DNA of 64,000 bases from JASHUC01 sp035523875 (GCA_035523875.1 DATKPY010000014.1:4647-68646), one strand, 5' to 3'. Counted from the stretch's first letter, positions 9,446-18,828 are shown. A program made the numbers and translations. Notes: generated by a model from the sequence alone, not told the origin.

Positions 9446-10143
9446 AGATCCTGCTGGTCGAGGACAACGAGCGCGTGACGCGCTTCGTCGTGAAGGGCCT
9501 GCAAGAGGCCGGACACACGAGCGACCACGCGGACAACGGGCGCGACGGGCTGTTTCTCGCCGCGAGCGAGCGCTACGACGTGATCATCATGGACCGGATG
9601 CTGCCCGGCAGTATCGACGGTCTTGCGATCATCGAGGCGCTGCGCACAGCGGGGAATCACACGCCCATCCTCATTCTGAGCGCGCTCAGCGACGTGGACG
9701 AGCGCATCAAGGGATTGCGCAGCGGCGGCGATGACTATCTCACCAAGCCGTTCGCGTTCGGGGAGCTGCTCGCGCGGCTCGACGCCCTCAGCCGGCGCAC
9801 CCGCCAGGACGGAGCCCAGACCGTGCTCGAGGTGGGCGACCTGCGCATGGATCTGCTCTCGCGCAAGGTGATGCGCGGCAGCCGCTCCATCGCGCTGCAG
9901 CCGCGCGAGTTTCAGCTCCTCGAGTACCTGATGCGCCACGCAGGCCAGGTGGTGACGCGCACCATGCTTCTCGAGAACGTCTGGGACTATCATTTCGATC
10001 CGCAGACGAACGTGGTCGATGTGCACATCAGCAAGTTGCGGCAGAAGATCGACGCGGACTTCGAGCAGCCGCTCGTGAAGACCGTGCGCAGCGCCGGGTA
10101 TATGATCAGCGCGGAGCCCGTGCTCGAGCACTCGGGCAGCTAG
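9442..10143 (+). CDS. OmpR-family response regulator of the efflux locus
   Basis: This 233-residue protein has a receiver domain (residues 1-118) and a winged-helix DNA-binding domain (about 130-225). The acidic pocket is VEDN at 6-9, the phosphoacceptor is D51 in IIMDRMLPG, and the conserved lysine is in DYLTKPF. The DNA-binding half shows REFQLLEYLMRHAGQVVTR and VDVHISKLRQK. ATG 9442 overlaps the pump stop by four bases. Together with the following kinase it probably senses envelope or drug stress and controls the upstream pump genes, in the manner of BaeSR and mdtABC. The target promoter is inferred. Confidence 0.93.
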   Translation: MKILLVEDNERVTRFVVKGLQEAGHTSDHADNGRDGLFLAASERYDVIIMDRMLPGSIDGLAIIEALRTAGNHTPILILSALSDVDERIKGLRSGGDDYLTKPFAFGELLARLDALSRRTRQDGAQTVLEVGDLRMDLLSRKVMRGSRSIALQPREFQLLEYLMRHAGQVVTRTMLLENVWDYHFDPQTNVVDVHISKLRQKIDADFEQPLVKTVRSAGYMISAEPVLEHSGS

Positions 10144-10181
10144 CCGCTGCGACCGCACGGGCACGAGCGCAGGAGTCCTCC

Positions 10182-11612
10182 GTGGCGAGAGTCATCCGCT
10201 CCTCGGCAGTCACCCTCGCGATCGGCTACGTGCTGTTCGGGTTCGCGGCGCTGGTGCTGTTCGCCGCCCCCCTGCGCTACGCCTGGCAGGCCACGATCGA
10301 GGATTTCCGCGCCGAGGTGCTCGCCGAGGATTCGCAGCGACTCACCGAGGTATTCAAGCTGCGCGGTCCCGCGGGGCTCACCGCCTTCATCAACGAGCGG
10401 GTGGCGATGCAGATCGCGGGCGAGCGCATCCTGCTGTTCACCGACGCCCGCATGCATCGGCTCGCCGGCAACATTGCCGCCTGGCCGCGGAGGATCCCGG
10501 ACCGGCCGGGCAATTACACCGTAACCTTCGATCTCAGCGGGCAACGCACCAACGTGTTTCTGGTGCGCAGCGTGCTGCCGGGCGGGTACAACCTGCTCGT
10601 CGGACGCGACGTCGACCGCTTCGCACCGATCGAGCGGCGGTTCTGGGACGGGCTCGCCGGCGCGATCGCCGTCGTGAGCATCGCGGGCCTGCTCGGCGGC
10701 ATCCTCATCCGGCGCGCGCTCCTCGCGCGCATCGAGAGCATCCGCCGCACGGCAGCGGCGATCGTGCGCGGCGACTTGAGCCATCGCCTACCGGTGCGCT
10801 CGAGCGGGGACGAGCTCGACACCCTCGCCCAGACGATCAATCGGATGCTCGAGCAGATCGAGCAGCTGGTGCACGGCGTCGCGAACGTCTCGAACTCGAT
10901 CGCGCACGATCTGCGCACCCCACTTGCGGAGCTGCGCTCGCGCCTCGAGGAGCTCGCCCTCACCCGGCCATCGGCGGATGAGACCTTCGCCGAAGTCGAT
11001 GCGGCGGTTGCCCACGTCGACAGCGTGATCCGCATGTTCAACGCGCTGCTGCGCCTCGCGGAGATCGACGCGGGGATGCGCCGCTCGGACTTCGTGCGCA
11101 TCGACGTGGCTGATCTCGCCGCGAAGGCGGTCGAGTTTTATCTGCCGGCCGCGGAGTTGAAGAGCCTGTCGCTCTCGTTCCGCGGCACCGCACCGCTTGC
11201 CGTGCGCGGCGACCGCGTGTTGCTCGGGCAGGCTGTCAACAATCTGGTGGACAACGCCATCAAGTACGTGGGAGAGGGCGGCTCGGTCAGCGTCGAGACG
11301 CGGCGCGCCAGCGACGGAACCGTCGCGATCGTGGTCGCGGACAACGGGCCCGGCATCCCCGATGCCGAGAAGCCGAAGGCCGCGCAGCGCTTCTATCGCG
11401 GCGATGCGAGCCGCGGCACCCCCGGGGTGGGTCTCGGATTGAGCTTGGTGGAGGCGATCGCCAAGCTCCACGGCGGGACGCTTGCGCTCACCGACAATCA
11501 CCCGGGCCTGCGGGCGCAGATGACGCTCGTCCAGGGCACGGCCGCAGAGCCCATCGCGAGCCGCCGTCCCGAGGAGCCGCCGGAGCCGGTCGCAGCCGTC
11601 GGGGAAGCCTGA
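10182..11612 (+). CDS. sensor histidine kinase with HAMP domain
   Basis: This 476-residue kinase has two membrane helices (about residues 10-32 and 158-178) flanking a periplasmic sensor of about 125 residues with no recognised fold. A HAMP linker follows (about 178-230). The phosphoacceptor is H242 in AHDLRTPL. The ATPase shows the N box (NNLVDNAIKY), G1 (DNGPGIP) and G2 (GVGLGLSL). The GTG start at 10182 is preceded by AGGAG. It lies 38 bases after the response regulator and is its likely partner. The last 25 residues are a proline- and glutamate-rich tail with no assigned role. Confidence 0.93.
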   Translation: MARVIRSSAVTLAIGYVLFGFAALVLFAAPLRYAWQATIEDFRAEVLAEDSQRLTEVFKLRGPAGLTAFINERVAMQIAGERILLFTDARMHRLAGNIAAWPRRIPDRPGNYTVTFDLSGQRTNVFLVRSVLPGGYNLLVGRDVDRFAPIERRFWDGLAGAIAVVSIAGLLGGILIRRALLARIESIRRTAAAIVRGDLSHRLPVRSSGDELDTLAQTINRMLEQIEQLVHGVANVSNSIAHDLRTPLAELRSRLEELALTRPSADETFAEVDAAVAHVDSVIRMFNALLRLAEIDAGMRRSDFVRIDVADLAAKAVEFYLPAAELKSLSLSFRGTAPLAVRGDRVLLGQAVNNLVDNAIKYVGEGGSVSVETRRASDGTVAIVVADNGPGIPDAEKPKAAQRFYRGDASRGTPGVGLGLSLVEAIAKLHGGTLALTDNHPGLRAQMTLVQGTAAEPIASRRPEEPPEPVAAVGEA

Positions 11613-11627
11613 CCGCGGTGCGCCCGA

Positions 11628-12251
11628 TCAATCGGCAATCGCAACCCAGATCGTAGCGCCGCCCTCGCCGGTCCGCGGGTCGAAGGCCGCATTGTGCCGC
11701 TCGAGGCTCGCAGCCTCCGCCGGAACCCGCCCGCTCGCAGCAAACCACTCATCCCAGATCCAGCTGTAGGTCTGCGGCAGCGCCGAAACGTGCCCATCGT
11801 GCGCGAACACGGCATAGGTGGCGGGCGGCAGCGCGAGCGTGATCAAGTCCGGCGGCACGCGGACGAACCCGGACACCTCGGCCGCGCAGACGTACAGGAG
11901 TTGCTCATCCGCGGCGCGCCGTGTGCCGATCCCCACCGGAATCGGCGAGCGCTTCGCGGCGATGCGCCCGAAGAACTCCCTCATGAAGCGCTGCCACTGG
12001 CCCGGAATGTGCGCGGTGCGCCCGTAGTCGCACGGCTCGCTCAGTCCCACGAAGCGCAGCTCCCGGGTGCGCTCGATCCGCGGCTCGGCCAGGGGCGAAT
12101 GCGCGCGCTCGGATAGCCTGAGGGGGCTCGCCAGATCGAGCCCCTCGAGAGAGCCGGACTCCCGGACCTGCTCCGGGGTGCGCTCAAAGAGCGACAGATC
12201 GTGGTGGAGATTGCGCTCGATGATGAAGAGTGCGCGCTGGGTGAGCGGCAT
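11628..12251 (-). CDS. AraC-type effector-binding (GyrI-like) domain protein, N-terminal HTH missing
   Basis: This 207-residue protein carries a GyrI-like small-molecule-binding domain from about residue 55 to the end (ELRFVGLSEP, then YSWIWDEWFAASG and ATIWVAIAD). In many relatives this domain follows a two-HTH AraC DNA-binding region. Here the first residues (QRALFIIERNLHHDLSL) still resemble the opening helix of an AraC HTH, but the rest is replaced by about 35 residues of no recognised fold. It may be a free-standing effector-binding protein or a decayed regulator. It faces the histidine kinase tail-to-tail and is divergent from the ABC ATPase gene. Confidence 0.8.
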   Translation of the reverse strand: MPLTQRALFIIERNLHHDLSLFERTPEQVRESGSLEGLDLASPLRLSERAHSPLAEPRIERTRELRFVGLSEPCDYGRTAHIPGQWQRFMREFFGRIAAKRSPIPVGIGTRRAADEQLLYVCAAEVSGFVRVPPDLITLALPPATYAVFAHDGHVSALPQTYSWIWDEWFAASGRVPAEAASLERHNAAFDPRTGEGGATIWVAIAD

Positions 12252-12400
12252 GCGGCTGGCCCTGGTGACGGCGCGGGCAGCTTAGCGCCTTGCCGCAATG
12301 CACGCTTGACGGGGATTGCGGGGTGCGCGCGCTCCACCGATCGGAGCGAATCGCTGCTAGCATGGCGCGACCGTCCGAGCGCAGAGCGACCCGAAGATCG

Positions 12401-13348
12401 ATGCCGCAACCGAGAGTGTCCCCCCGTCCGATCATCTCCGTGGTCGGCCTCACGAAGGTCTATGCATCCGGGTTTCAGGCGCTGAAGGGCGTCGATCTCG
12501 AGATCCACGAGGGCGAGATCTTCGCGCTCCTCGGACCGAACGGCGCCGGCAAGACGACCCTCATCAACATCATCTGCGGCATCGTCAACCCGACCGGCGG
12601 CATGGTGAGCGCCGACGGTCACGACGTGATTCGCGAGTTTCGTGCTGCGCGCTCGAAGATCGGACTGGTGCCTCAGGAGCTCGCGACGGACATGTTCGAG
12701 ACCGTCTGGGATACGGTTACCTTCAGCCGCGGACTGTTCGGCAAAGCGCGCAATCCCGTCCACATCGAGCGGGTGCTGCGCGATCTCGCGCTGTGGGACA
12801 AGCGCGAAGCGAAGGTGATGACGCTCTCGGGGGGCATGAAGCGTCGCGTGCTCATCGCCAAGGCGCTCTCCCACGAGCCGCGGATCCTGTTCCTCGATGA
12901 GCCGACCGCGGGAGTCGACGTGGAGCTGCGCCGCGCCATGTGGGACATGGTGCGCGAGTTGCGGCGCAGCGGCGTGACGATCGTCCTCACCACCCACTAC
13001 ATCGAGGAAGCCGAGGAGATGGCCGACCGCATCGGCATCATCAGCAACGGCGAGATCATCCTGGTGGATGACAAGATCGCCCTGATGAGGAAGCTCGGCA
13101 GCAAGAAACTGACGCTGCACCTGCAGACACCTCTCAGCGCGATCCCGGCGCCGCTCGCGAGCCTGCCGCTCGCGCTCTCCGCCGACGGGCGCGAGCTCCT
13201 CTACACCTTCGATGCGCAGGCCGAGCGCAGCGCAATCGCCGGCTTGCTGCGCCGGCTCGCCGATCAAGGCATCGACTTCCGCGACCTCAATACGAGCGAG
13301 ACCTCGCTCGAGGAGATATTCGTGAGCCTGCTGAGGTCGCGCTCGTGA
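12401..13348 (+). CDS. ABC transporter ATP-binding protein (ABC-2 type exporter)
   Basis: This 315-residue ATPase shows Walker A (GPNGAGKTT, residues 45-53), a Q-loop (VPQE), the signature LSGGMKRR, Walker B (ILFLDEPTAGVD) and a switch histidine in TTHYIEEAEE. The C-terminal 90 residues are the extension common in NodI/DrrA-type ATPases. The gene overlaps the permease gene by four bases and the two should form one ABC-2 exporter. ATG 12401 was chosen because the domain starts soon after it; ATG 12362 and 12290 are in-frame alternatives without a better ribosome-binding site. The cargo is unknown. Confidence 0.92.
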   Translation: MPQPRVSPRPIISVVGLTKVYASGFQALKGVDLEIHEGEIFALLGPNGAGKTTLINIICGIVNPTGGMVSADGHDVIREFRAARSKIGLVPQELATDMFETVWDTVTFSRGLFGKARNPVHIERVLRDLALWDKREAKVMTLSGGMKRRVLIAKALSHEPRILFLDEPTAGVDVELRRAMWDMVRELRRSGVTIVLTTHYIEEAEEMADRIGIISNGEIILVDDKIALMRKLGSKKLTLHLQTPLSAIPAPLASLPLALSADGRELLYTFDAQAERSAIAGLLRRLADQGIDFRDLNTSETSLEEIFVSLLRSRS

Positions 13349-14106
13349 ACGTGCACGCGATCCGCGCCATCTACCTCTTCGAGCTCGCGCGCACCTGGCG
13401 CACGCTGGTGCAAAGCATCGCCTCGCCCGTGATCTCCACTTCGCTTTACTTCATCGTGTTCGGCGCGGCGATCGGCAGCCGCATGCGCTCGATCAACGGG
13501 GTGAGCTACGGGGCGTTCATCGTGCCCGGCCTCATCATGCTCTCGGTGATGACGGAGAGCATCTCGAACGGCTCCTTCGGCATCTACATGCCGCGATTCT
13601 CCGGCACCATCTTCGAGGTGCTCTCCGCGCCGATCTCGGCGCGCGAGGTCGTGTTGGGCTATGTGGGCGCCGCTGCGACCAAGTCCGTGGTCCTGGGCAG
13701 CATCATCCTCGCGACCGCACGCCTGTTCGTCTCTTTCTCGATCGCGCATCCGGTCGCGATGATCGTTTTCCTCGTCCTCACCTCCGTGACCTTCAGCTTC
13801 TTCGGCTTCATCATCGGCATCTGGGCCGACGGCTGGGAGAAGCTCGCGATGGTACCGATGCTCATCGTGACACCCCTCACGTTCCTGGGCGGCAGCTTCT
13901 ACTCGATCGCGATGCTCCCCGGAATCTGGCGGCACGTCGCGCTCTTCAATCCGGTCGTGTACCTCGTGAGCGGCTTTCGCTGGGCTTTCTACGCGGTCTC
14001 CGACGTGAATCCCGCGATCAGCTTCGCGATGACGCTCCTCTTCCTCCTCGCCTGCATCGCGCTCGTCGGCTGGATCTTCCGCACCGGCTACCGTCTGAAG
14101 GCGTGA
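13345..14106 (+). CDS. ABC-2 type transporter permease
   Basis: This 253-residue membrane protein has about six helices and the ABC-2 permease pattern: an N-terminal cytoplasmic helix (IRAIYLFELARTWRTLVQS), GVSYGAFIVPGLIMLSVMT, and the C-terminal LFNPVVYLVSGFRWAF. It starts inside the last codons of the ATPase gene, so the pair is translationally coupled. Its size and motifs resemble NodJ/YadH-like half-transporters that pair with DrrA-like ATPases. The substrate could be a lipid, a polysaccharide or a drug; nothing nearby decides this. Confidence 0.92.
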   Translation: MNVHAIRAIYLFELARTWRTLVQSIASPVISTSLYFIVFGAAIGSRMRSINGVSYGAFIVPGLIMLSVMTESISNGSFGIYMPRFSGTIFEVLSAPISAREVVLGYVGAAATKSVVLGSIILATARLFVSFSIAHPVAMIVFLVLTSVTFSFFGFIIGIWADGWEKLAMVPMLIVTPLTFLGGSFYSIAMLPGIWRHVALFNPVVYLVSGFRWAFYAVSDVNPAISFAMTLLFLLACIALVGWIFRTGYRLKA

Positions 14107-14118
14107 GGAGCTTACGCA

Positions 14119-15099
14119 ATGCGCGCAGCGCTCGTCCGCGAGCTCGGCCCCCCGGAGGTGATCTCGATCGAGCAGCGGCCGGCGCCGGTCCCGGGGCCGC
14201 ACGAGGTGCTCGCGCGCGTGCTTGCGGCCGGCGTCAACTTCGCGGATCTGCTCATGGTGGCGGGCCGCTACCAGGTCAAGCCGCCGTTGCCATTCGTGCC
14301 GGGCCTCGAGTTTTGCGGCATCGTGAGCGAGGTTGGCACGCAGGTCACGCGTTGGCGCCCCGGCGACCGCATCCTCGGAGCGCCGCTCACCGCCGGATGC
14401 TTTGCCGAGCAGGTGGTTGCGCAAGCGGACCAGATCTTCCGCGCACCGCAGGATCTGCCCGATGAGCTTGCCGCCCAGTTTCTCATCGCGCATGGCACGG
14501 CGGCGTTCGCCTTCGAGCGGGCCCGGCTCGCATCCGGCGAGACGCTGCTCGTCACCGGAGCCGGTGGCGGCGTGGGACTCGCCGCCGTCGCCGTCGCGGC
14601 CCGGCTCGGCGCGCGCGTGATTGCCGCGGCCGGCTCGCCCGAGAAGCTCGCGGCCGCCCGCGCCGCGGGCGCCTCCGAGCTCATCGATTACAGCAGCGAG
14701 CCGCTGGGTTCGGCCCTCAAGCGACTGAGCGGCGGCCGTGGCGCTCACGTCGTGCTCGATACGCTGGGCGGTGCGCTCTTCGATGAGTCGCTCCACGGCA
14801 CCGCGCGGCGCGGGCGCGTGCTCGTCGTCGGCTTCGCGAGCGGGGCGATTCCGCGCATCGCCGCGGAGTACCTCCTCGTCAAGAACCTGACGGTGATCGG
14901 GATCGGCTTCGGCGGAATGCTCGCGACCGACCCAGCGGGGGTCGAGCGAGTGCTCGAGGGGTTGTTCGCGCTGCACGCGAAGCAACCGTTCGTCGCGGCC
15001 GTCGCTGGGCGCTATCCGCTCGAGCAGACGGCAGTCGCGTTACGTCGGCTCGCCGAGCGGGCAGTCGTCGGCAAGCAGCTCATTGTGCCTCAGGCCTAA
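14119..15099 (+). CDS. zinc-independent quinone oxidoreductase (MDR superfamily)
   Basis: This 326-residue enzyme belongs to the NADPH:quinone oxidoreductase branch of the medium-chain reductases. The GroES-like half carries AAGVNFADLLMVAGRY and FVPGLEFCGIV, and the Rossmann half has the nucleotide-binding loop TGAGGGVGLAAV. The zinc-binding residues of alcohol dehydrogenases are absent. The reaction is probably NADPH-dependent reduction of quinones or enones. The ATG at 14119 follows GGAG, 12 bases after the permease stop, so it may be cotranscribed with the ABC exporter. It converges with the DUF885 gene, overlapping its end by four bases. Confidence 0.92.
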   Translation: MRAALVRELGPPEVISIEQRPAPVPGPHEVLARVLAAGVNFADLLMVAGRYQVKPPLPFVPGLEFCGIVSEVGTQVTRWRPGDRILGAPLTAGCFAEQVVAQADQIFRAPQDLPDELAAQFLIAHGTAAFAFERARLASGETLLVTGAGGGVGLAAVAVAARLGARVIAAAGSPEKLAAARAAGASELIDYSSEPLGSALKRLSGGRGAHVVLDTLGGALFDESLHGTARRGRVLVVGFASGAIPRIAAEYLLVKNLTVIGIGFGGMLATDPAGVERVLEGLFALHAKQPFVAAVAGRYPLEQTAVALRRLAERAVVGKQLIVPQA

Positions 15100-16895
15100 G
15101 AGGCGCTGCGACGCTGCCCCGGAACGAATTCCTGCATCACCGCCTCGCGCATCAGGTCCGGCGGCAGCAAGCCCTGGCTCAGGATGAAATCGTGGAACTT
15201 TCTCTGATCGAACCGTGGCCCGAGCGCCGCCTCGGTTTCCTTGCGCAGCTCGAGAAGCCGGGTGTAGCCGTAGAAGTAGCTCATCGCCTGGCCCGGTGAG
15301 CGGTAAGTGAAACGCTCGACCTCTTCCTCCGCGAAGGCATGACTCAAGCCCACGTCCTTCTCGAGGACCTCGTAGGCCTGGGCCGGTGTGACCTTGCCGC
15401 TCTGCAGCTCGGGATCGAGGAACGCGCGCGCGGCCCGCAACAGCCGCAGCTGCAGCGTGATGAGCCGCCCCTCGACCGGCTCGTAAGGCTCCATCAGGTA
15501 CTCGCAGTAAAGACCCCAGCCCTCGACGTTAGTGGAATTGAAGGCGAACAGCGCCCGCGCGAGGCTCACGCCGTGCTCGACCATGGAGTCGAACTGCAGC
15601 TCGTGCCCAGGGCGCGCCTCGTGCGCGATCAAGGTCCACGAGACGGCATCGAACGTGAAGTCGTCGTACCGTTCCGCAGCCCCGCCGGTGGCCGATGGGA
15701 CGTTGAGCGGCAGCACGAACTGTCCGCGCTGGCCGGTGTTGTGCAGCAGCGGCGGCGGAACCATGTGCGGTGCCGGCTCCTGCACCGTTTCCGCAGCGCT
15801 CGCGAGCCGGATGATCGCCGGGCGGCCCGGCAGACTCACGAGCCTGCGCGTGACGATGATGCGCTCGATCTCATGCAGGCGCCGGCGATAGAACGGCAGG
15901 ATCGCATCACCGGTGATCTGTTTTCTCTTGAGTTGAGCGATCACCGCCCGGTAATCGCTCGACGGGTAGCCGTTCGCGGCCGCGATGCGCGCGGCGAGCG
16001 GTGCCATCTCGCCCTGGATCTCCCTGAACTCGGCGTGCGCCATGGCCGCCAAGCGCGTGGGCGGGAGGTCGATGCCGTAGCCCTCGAGATCGAGCGCGTA
16101 CTCCGCGGGCGGCAGGCGGAAATCGGTACGCGCTCGCGGCAGGATGTTTGCCCGGAGCCACGCATCGTACGCCGCGAGCTCCCCCTTCAAGCTCACATAG
16201 GCGGGCTCCCAGCCGGCGAGGCGATACTTGCGGAACAGGGCTGCGATGCCCTCGATGTAGTTCGGGTCGCGGCCGAGCTCGGTCTCGAGCTCCCCGCGCG
16301 TGGGATAAACGATACCCGGCTTCGCCATCTGCTCGCGTGCGCGCTGCTCGAGGATCTCGGTGTACGGGCGGTAGCCGCGCTCGACTCCGGCATACTTGCG
16401 CAGCCGCTCGAGCGCGGCCGGTCGGCGCGCCGCGGCCACCTGGTCGTCGAGCAGCACCCTCAAGCCCTGGAAGACCTCCTCGCTCGCGTTCACGAACGGC
16501 ACGTCGTGCGCGAGCGCGTAGTCCTCGCGGCGGAAATCGAGCGCGAATGCCTTGCGCAGGATCTCGAGATCCTCGCGCACGTTGCGGTCCGCGACCCGCG
16601 GCTGCGCGGCGGCGAGCTTCGCGAGCACCGCCTCGAGCTCGCGGCGCTCGGCCAGCTGATCGGCCAGCGTCGGATCGGAAATGAGGGTGTCGAACCGCGC
16701 GAGCCCCTGGCGCGAGCCCGTCTCCGGGGAGTGCTCGAGCTCGACCGCGAGCAGCCTTTCCGTGTAGGCGTTGCTCTCGCCGATCCAGGCCCTCTCCGGC
16801 ACGCCGTGGGACGGCGCCTGCTCACCGAGCGCCTGGCCGGCGGCGGCGCAGATGAGCACTGCAGCAGCCGTGGCGCCGATCATCGATGTGCGCAT
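15096..16895 (-). CDS. DUF885 family exported metallohydrolase
   Basis: This protein of about 600 residues starts with a signal peptide (MRTSMIGATAAAVLICAAAG, cleavage near ALGE) and is otherwise DUF885. The family's presumed metal-site motif is visible as IAHEARPGHELQ, followed by NVEGWGLYCEYLMEPY. DUF885 members are predicted zinc peptidases or hydrolases, and exported ones are common in Proteobacteria. A GGGAGGGAGG tract precedes two in-frame ATGs (16901 and 16895); the second is better spaced. The next gene upstream on the strand is the amino-acid permease, 16 bases away, which fits a peptide-use operon in which released amino acids are imported. That link is inference. Confidence 0.9.
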   Translation of the reverse strand: MRTSMIGATAAAVLICAAAGQALGEQAPSHGVPERAWIGESNAYTERLLAVELEHSPETGSRQGLARFDTLISDPTLADQLAERRELEAVLAKLAAAQPRVADRNVREDLEILRKAFALDFRREDYALAHDVPFVNASEEVFQGLRVLLDDQVAAARRPAALERLRKYAGVERGYRPYTEILEQRAREQMAKPGIVYPTRGELETELGRDPNYIEGIAALFRKYRLAGWEPAYVSLKGELAAYDAWLRANILPRARTDFRLPPAEYALDLEGYGIDLPPTRLAAMAHAEFREIQGEMAPLAARIAAANGYPSSDYRAVIAQLKRKQITGDAILPFYRRRLHEIERIIVTRRLVSLPGRPAIIRLASAAETVQEPAPHMVPPPLLHNTGQRGQFVLPLNVPSATGGAAERYDDFTFDAVSWTLIAHEARPGHELQFDSMVEHGVSLARALFAFNSTNVEGWGLYCEYLMEPYEPVEGRLITLQLRLLRAARAFLDPELQSGKVTPAQAYEVLEKDVGLSHAFAEEEVERFTYRSPGQAMSYFYGYTRLLELRKETEAALGPRFDQRKFHDFILSQGLLPPDLMREAVMQEFVPGQRRSAS

Positions 16896-16911
16896 GCGCA
16901 TCCTCCCTCCC

Positions 16912-18216
16912 CTACGCGCCGGCACGTGCAAAGCCCGCGCGCCGGTGCAAGAGAAAAACCACGGCGGCCGCGGCGAGCAACGCGAGGAGTCCGAGGATCT
17001 CCGCGCGCGAGGCAAGCGCCATGGGCACCAGCATGCTCGCGATCCCAACGATCGCCGCCGCGGGAAGCGAGCGGCAATTGAGCGGCGCTCCGGCGAGCGC
17101 GACCCCGCGCCGCGCGAGGCGCCATGCAGCGGCACAGCCGGCAATATAGAGAGCGGCGGCCCCGAGCGTGGAGAGCACGGCCAACTCGGCGAACGTTCCG
17201 GTGAGCGCGAGGAGTGCGGCGATGAGCGCATAGCAGGCGATGGCCACGTGCGGAGCGTGCGTGCGCGGATGGACCCGCCCGAGACTCCGCGGCAGATAGC
17301 CGTCGCGCGCGAATGCGAACACCATGCGGGGAGTGCTCAGGATATCGCTGCCGATCCAGCCGAACATCGACAGCGCCGCGCCCGCCAGCATGAGCGCGCG
17401 CAGCGGCCCACTCACCTGCGCCATGGCATCTGCAAGGGGCACGGCCGAGCTCGCAAGCGCCGGGCCGAGAATGCCCTGGGCGATGATCTGGATCGTGAGA
17501 TAGAGCACCGTCACGCCACCGATCGCGAGGGCGAGCGCCCGCGGAATCGTCCGCGCGGGCTCCGCCACCTCGCCGCTCGCGCAGAGCGATGCCTCCATGC
17601 CAGTGAAGGCAAAGAGCGCGAGGAGCAGCGCGCGCCCGGGATCGAGCGCACGAGCGGCGGGCGGCGGGGCGAAGTGCGCTGCGGAGACGGCGCCCAACCC
17701 CACGATGAGAAAGACCGCGAGCGGCACGAGCTTCACGAAGGTCGCCACGCCGACGAGCCGTGCCCCGCGCGCCACCCCGCCGATGTTGAGGAGCGCGATG
17801 CCGCCGATGACGGCAATGATGACCAGCGTCCGCACCGCCGGCACGAGCGCGGGCGCAGTCAGGCTTGCGGCCACATCCGCGAGCGCAGCGGCCACGCCGC
17901 CGCAGGCGAGCACGTCGCTCACCCAGAGCACCGTACCGGCGACGAAGCCGGCGAGCGGCCCGAGGGCGGCCTCGATGCAGCCGTAGACTCCACCGCTCGT
18001 GGGGACCCGGCTTCCTCCCTCGGCAAAGCAGATCGCGACCGCTCCGACCGCAACCGCGCACGCAAGAATCGCGAGCGGCGCGTAGGTGCCGAGCGCCGCG
18101 GCGAGCGCGGAGGGCAGCGCAAAGATTCCGGCGCCGACAACGATGTTGACGATGTTCGCGGCGAGACCCCACGACCCGAGCGCGCGCACCAGACCCTTGT
18201 CGCGTTGTCCGACCAT
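16912..18216 (-). CDS. APC-family amino acid permease
   Basis: This 434-residue protein has about twelve membrane helices and the APC hallmarks: a broken first helix with IVVGAGIFALPS and the helix-6 stretch FAFTGMEASLCASGEVAEPARTIP, seen in part as FTGMEASLCASGE. It should import an amino acid or a related amine by proton symport. The ATG at 18216 starts just before the first helix; the open frame continues far upstream but without a plausible protein. The DUF885 hydrolase gene follows 10 to 16 bases downstream on the same strand, suggesting coupled peptide hydrolysis and uptake. Confidence 0.9.
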   Translation of the reverse strand: MVGQRDKGLVRALGSWGLAANIVNIVVGAGIFALPSALAAALGTYAPLAILACAVAVGAVAICFAEGGSRVPTSGGVYGCIEAALGPLAGFVAGTVLWVSDVLACGGVAAALADVAASLTAPALVPAVRTLVIIAVIGGIALLNIGGVARGARLVGVATFVKLVPLAVFLIVGLGAVSAAHFAPPPAARALDPGRALLLALFAFTGMEASLCASGEVAEPARTIPRALALAIGGVTVLYLTIQIIAQGILGPALASSAVPLADAMAQVSGPLRALMLAGAALSMFGWIGSDILSTPRMVFAFARDGYLPRSLGRVHPRTHAPHVAIACYALIAALLALTGTFAELAVLSTLGAAALYIAGCAAAWRLARRGVALAGAPLNCRSLPAAAIVGIASMLVPMALASRAEILGLLALLAAAAVVFLLHRRAGFARAGA

Positions 18217-18369
18217 CTGGGCGCCGAACGTAGCACGGATCGCAAGCGGCGAAGGGGTTTTCTTGATCGCTTCGACCCGCGCGGCGACCGAGCGTATAGT
18301 TGCGCCCTGCGCGCGGGCAATCCGTGCGAACGACGCATTAGAACGATTCAAACTCAGAGGGGATATCAA

Positions 18370-18816
18370 ATGTCGAACCAGCTTCGCGCCGCAGCCTATG
18401 CGGCGCTGGTCGCGCTCGTCTGCGCGAGCGTTCCGGCACTCGCGGACGATCATGCCTATACCGAGGGTCCCGTCGTCAACGTCGCGATGATCCGCACCGT
18501 CGACGGCAAGTTCGACGACTACATGCAGTGGCTCGACACCACGTGGAAAGCCGAGCAGGAGGCCGAGAAGAAGGCCGGTTACATCGTGAGCTACGAGGTG
18601 CTCACGCTCAATCCGCGCGGACCGAACGACCCCGACGTGCTGCTCATCACGACCTACAAGAACTGGGCGGCGCTCGATGACGGGCTCGCGAAGAGCGATG
18701 CGGTCGCCAAGCAGGTCGAGGGCTCGGTGGCGGCGTCGAACCAATCCGAGGCCGATCGAGCGAAGATTCGCACGGTGCTCGGACAGGAGAACATGCAGGT
18801 TCTGCGGCTCAAATAG
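18370..18816 (+). CDS. small exported protein, NIPSNAP/dimeric-barrel-like, function unknown
   Basis: This 148-residue protein has a clear signal peptide (MSNQLRAAAYAALVALVCAS, cleavage after PALA) and a mature part of about 125 residues. The mature part begins VVNVAMIRTVDGKFDDYMQW, and then shows WKAEQEAEKKAG and LLITTYKNWAALD. That pattern resembles one dimeric alpha-beta barrel (NIPSNAP- or ABM-like) but the match is loose. The start at 18370 has GAGGGG ten bases upstream. It is divergent from the permease and sits before a strong hairpin. I do not recognise a named family. Confidence 0.8.
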   Translation: MSNQLRAAAYAALVALVCASVPALADDHAYTEGPVVNVAMIRTVDGKFDDYMQWLDTTWKAEQEAEKKAGYIVSYEVLTLNPRGPNDPDVLLITTYKNWAALDDGLAKSDAVAKQVEGSVAASNQSEADRAKIRTVLGQENMQVLRLK

Positions 18817-18828
18817 CCGACTGAGCTC

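Noticed and set aside
13264..14985. 573-codon minus-strand open frame opposite the permease and quinone reductase genes
   Set aside because: It is a shadow of two well-supported plus-strand genes with an implausible charge-rich composition.
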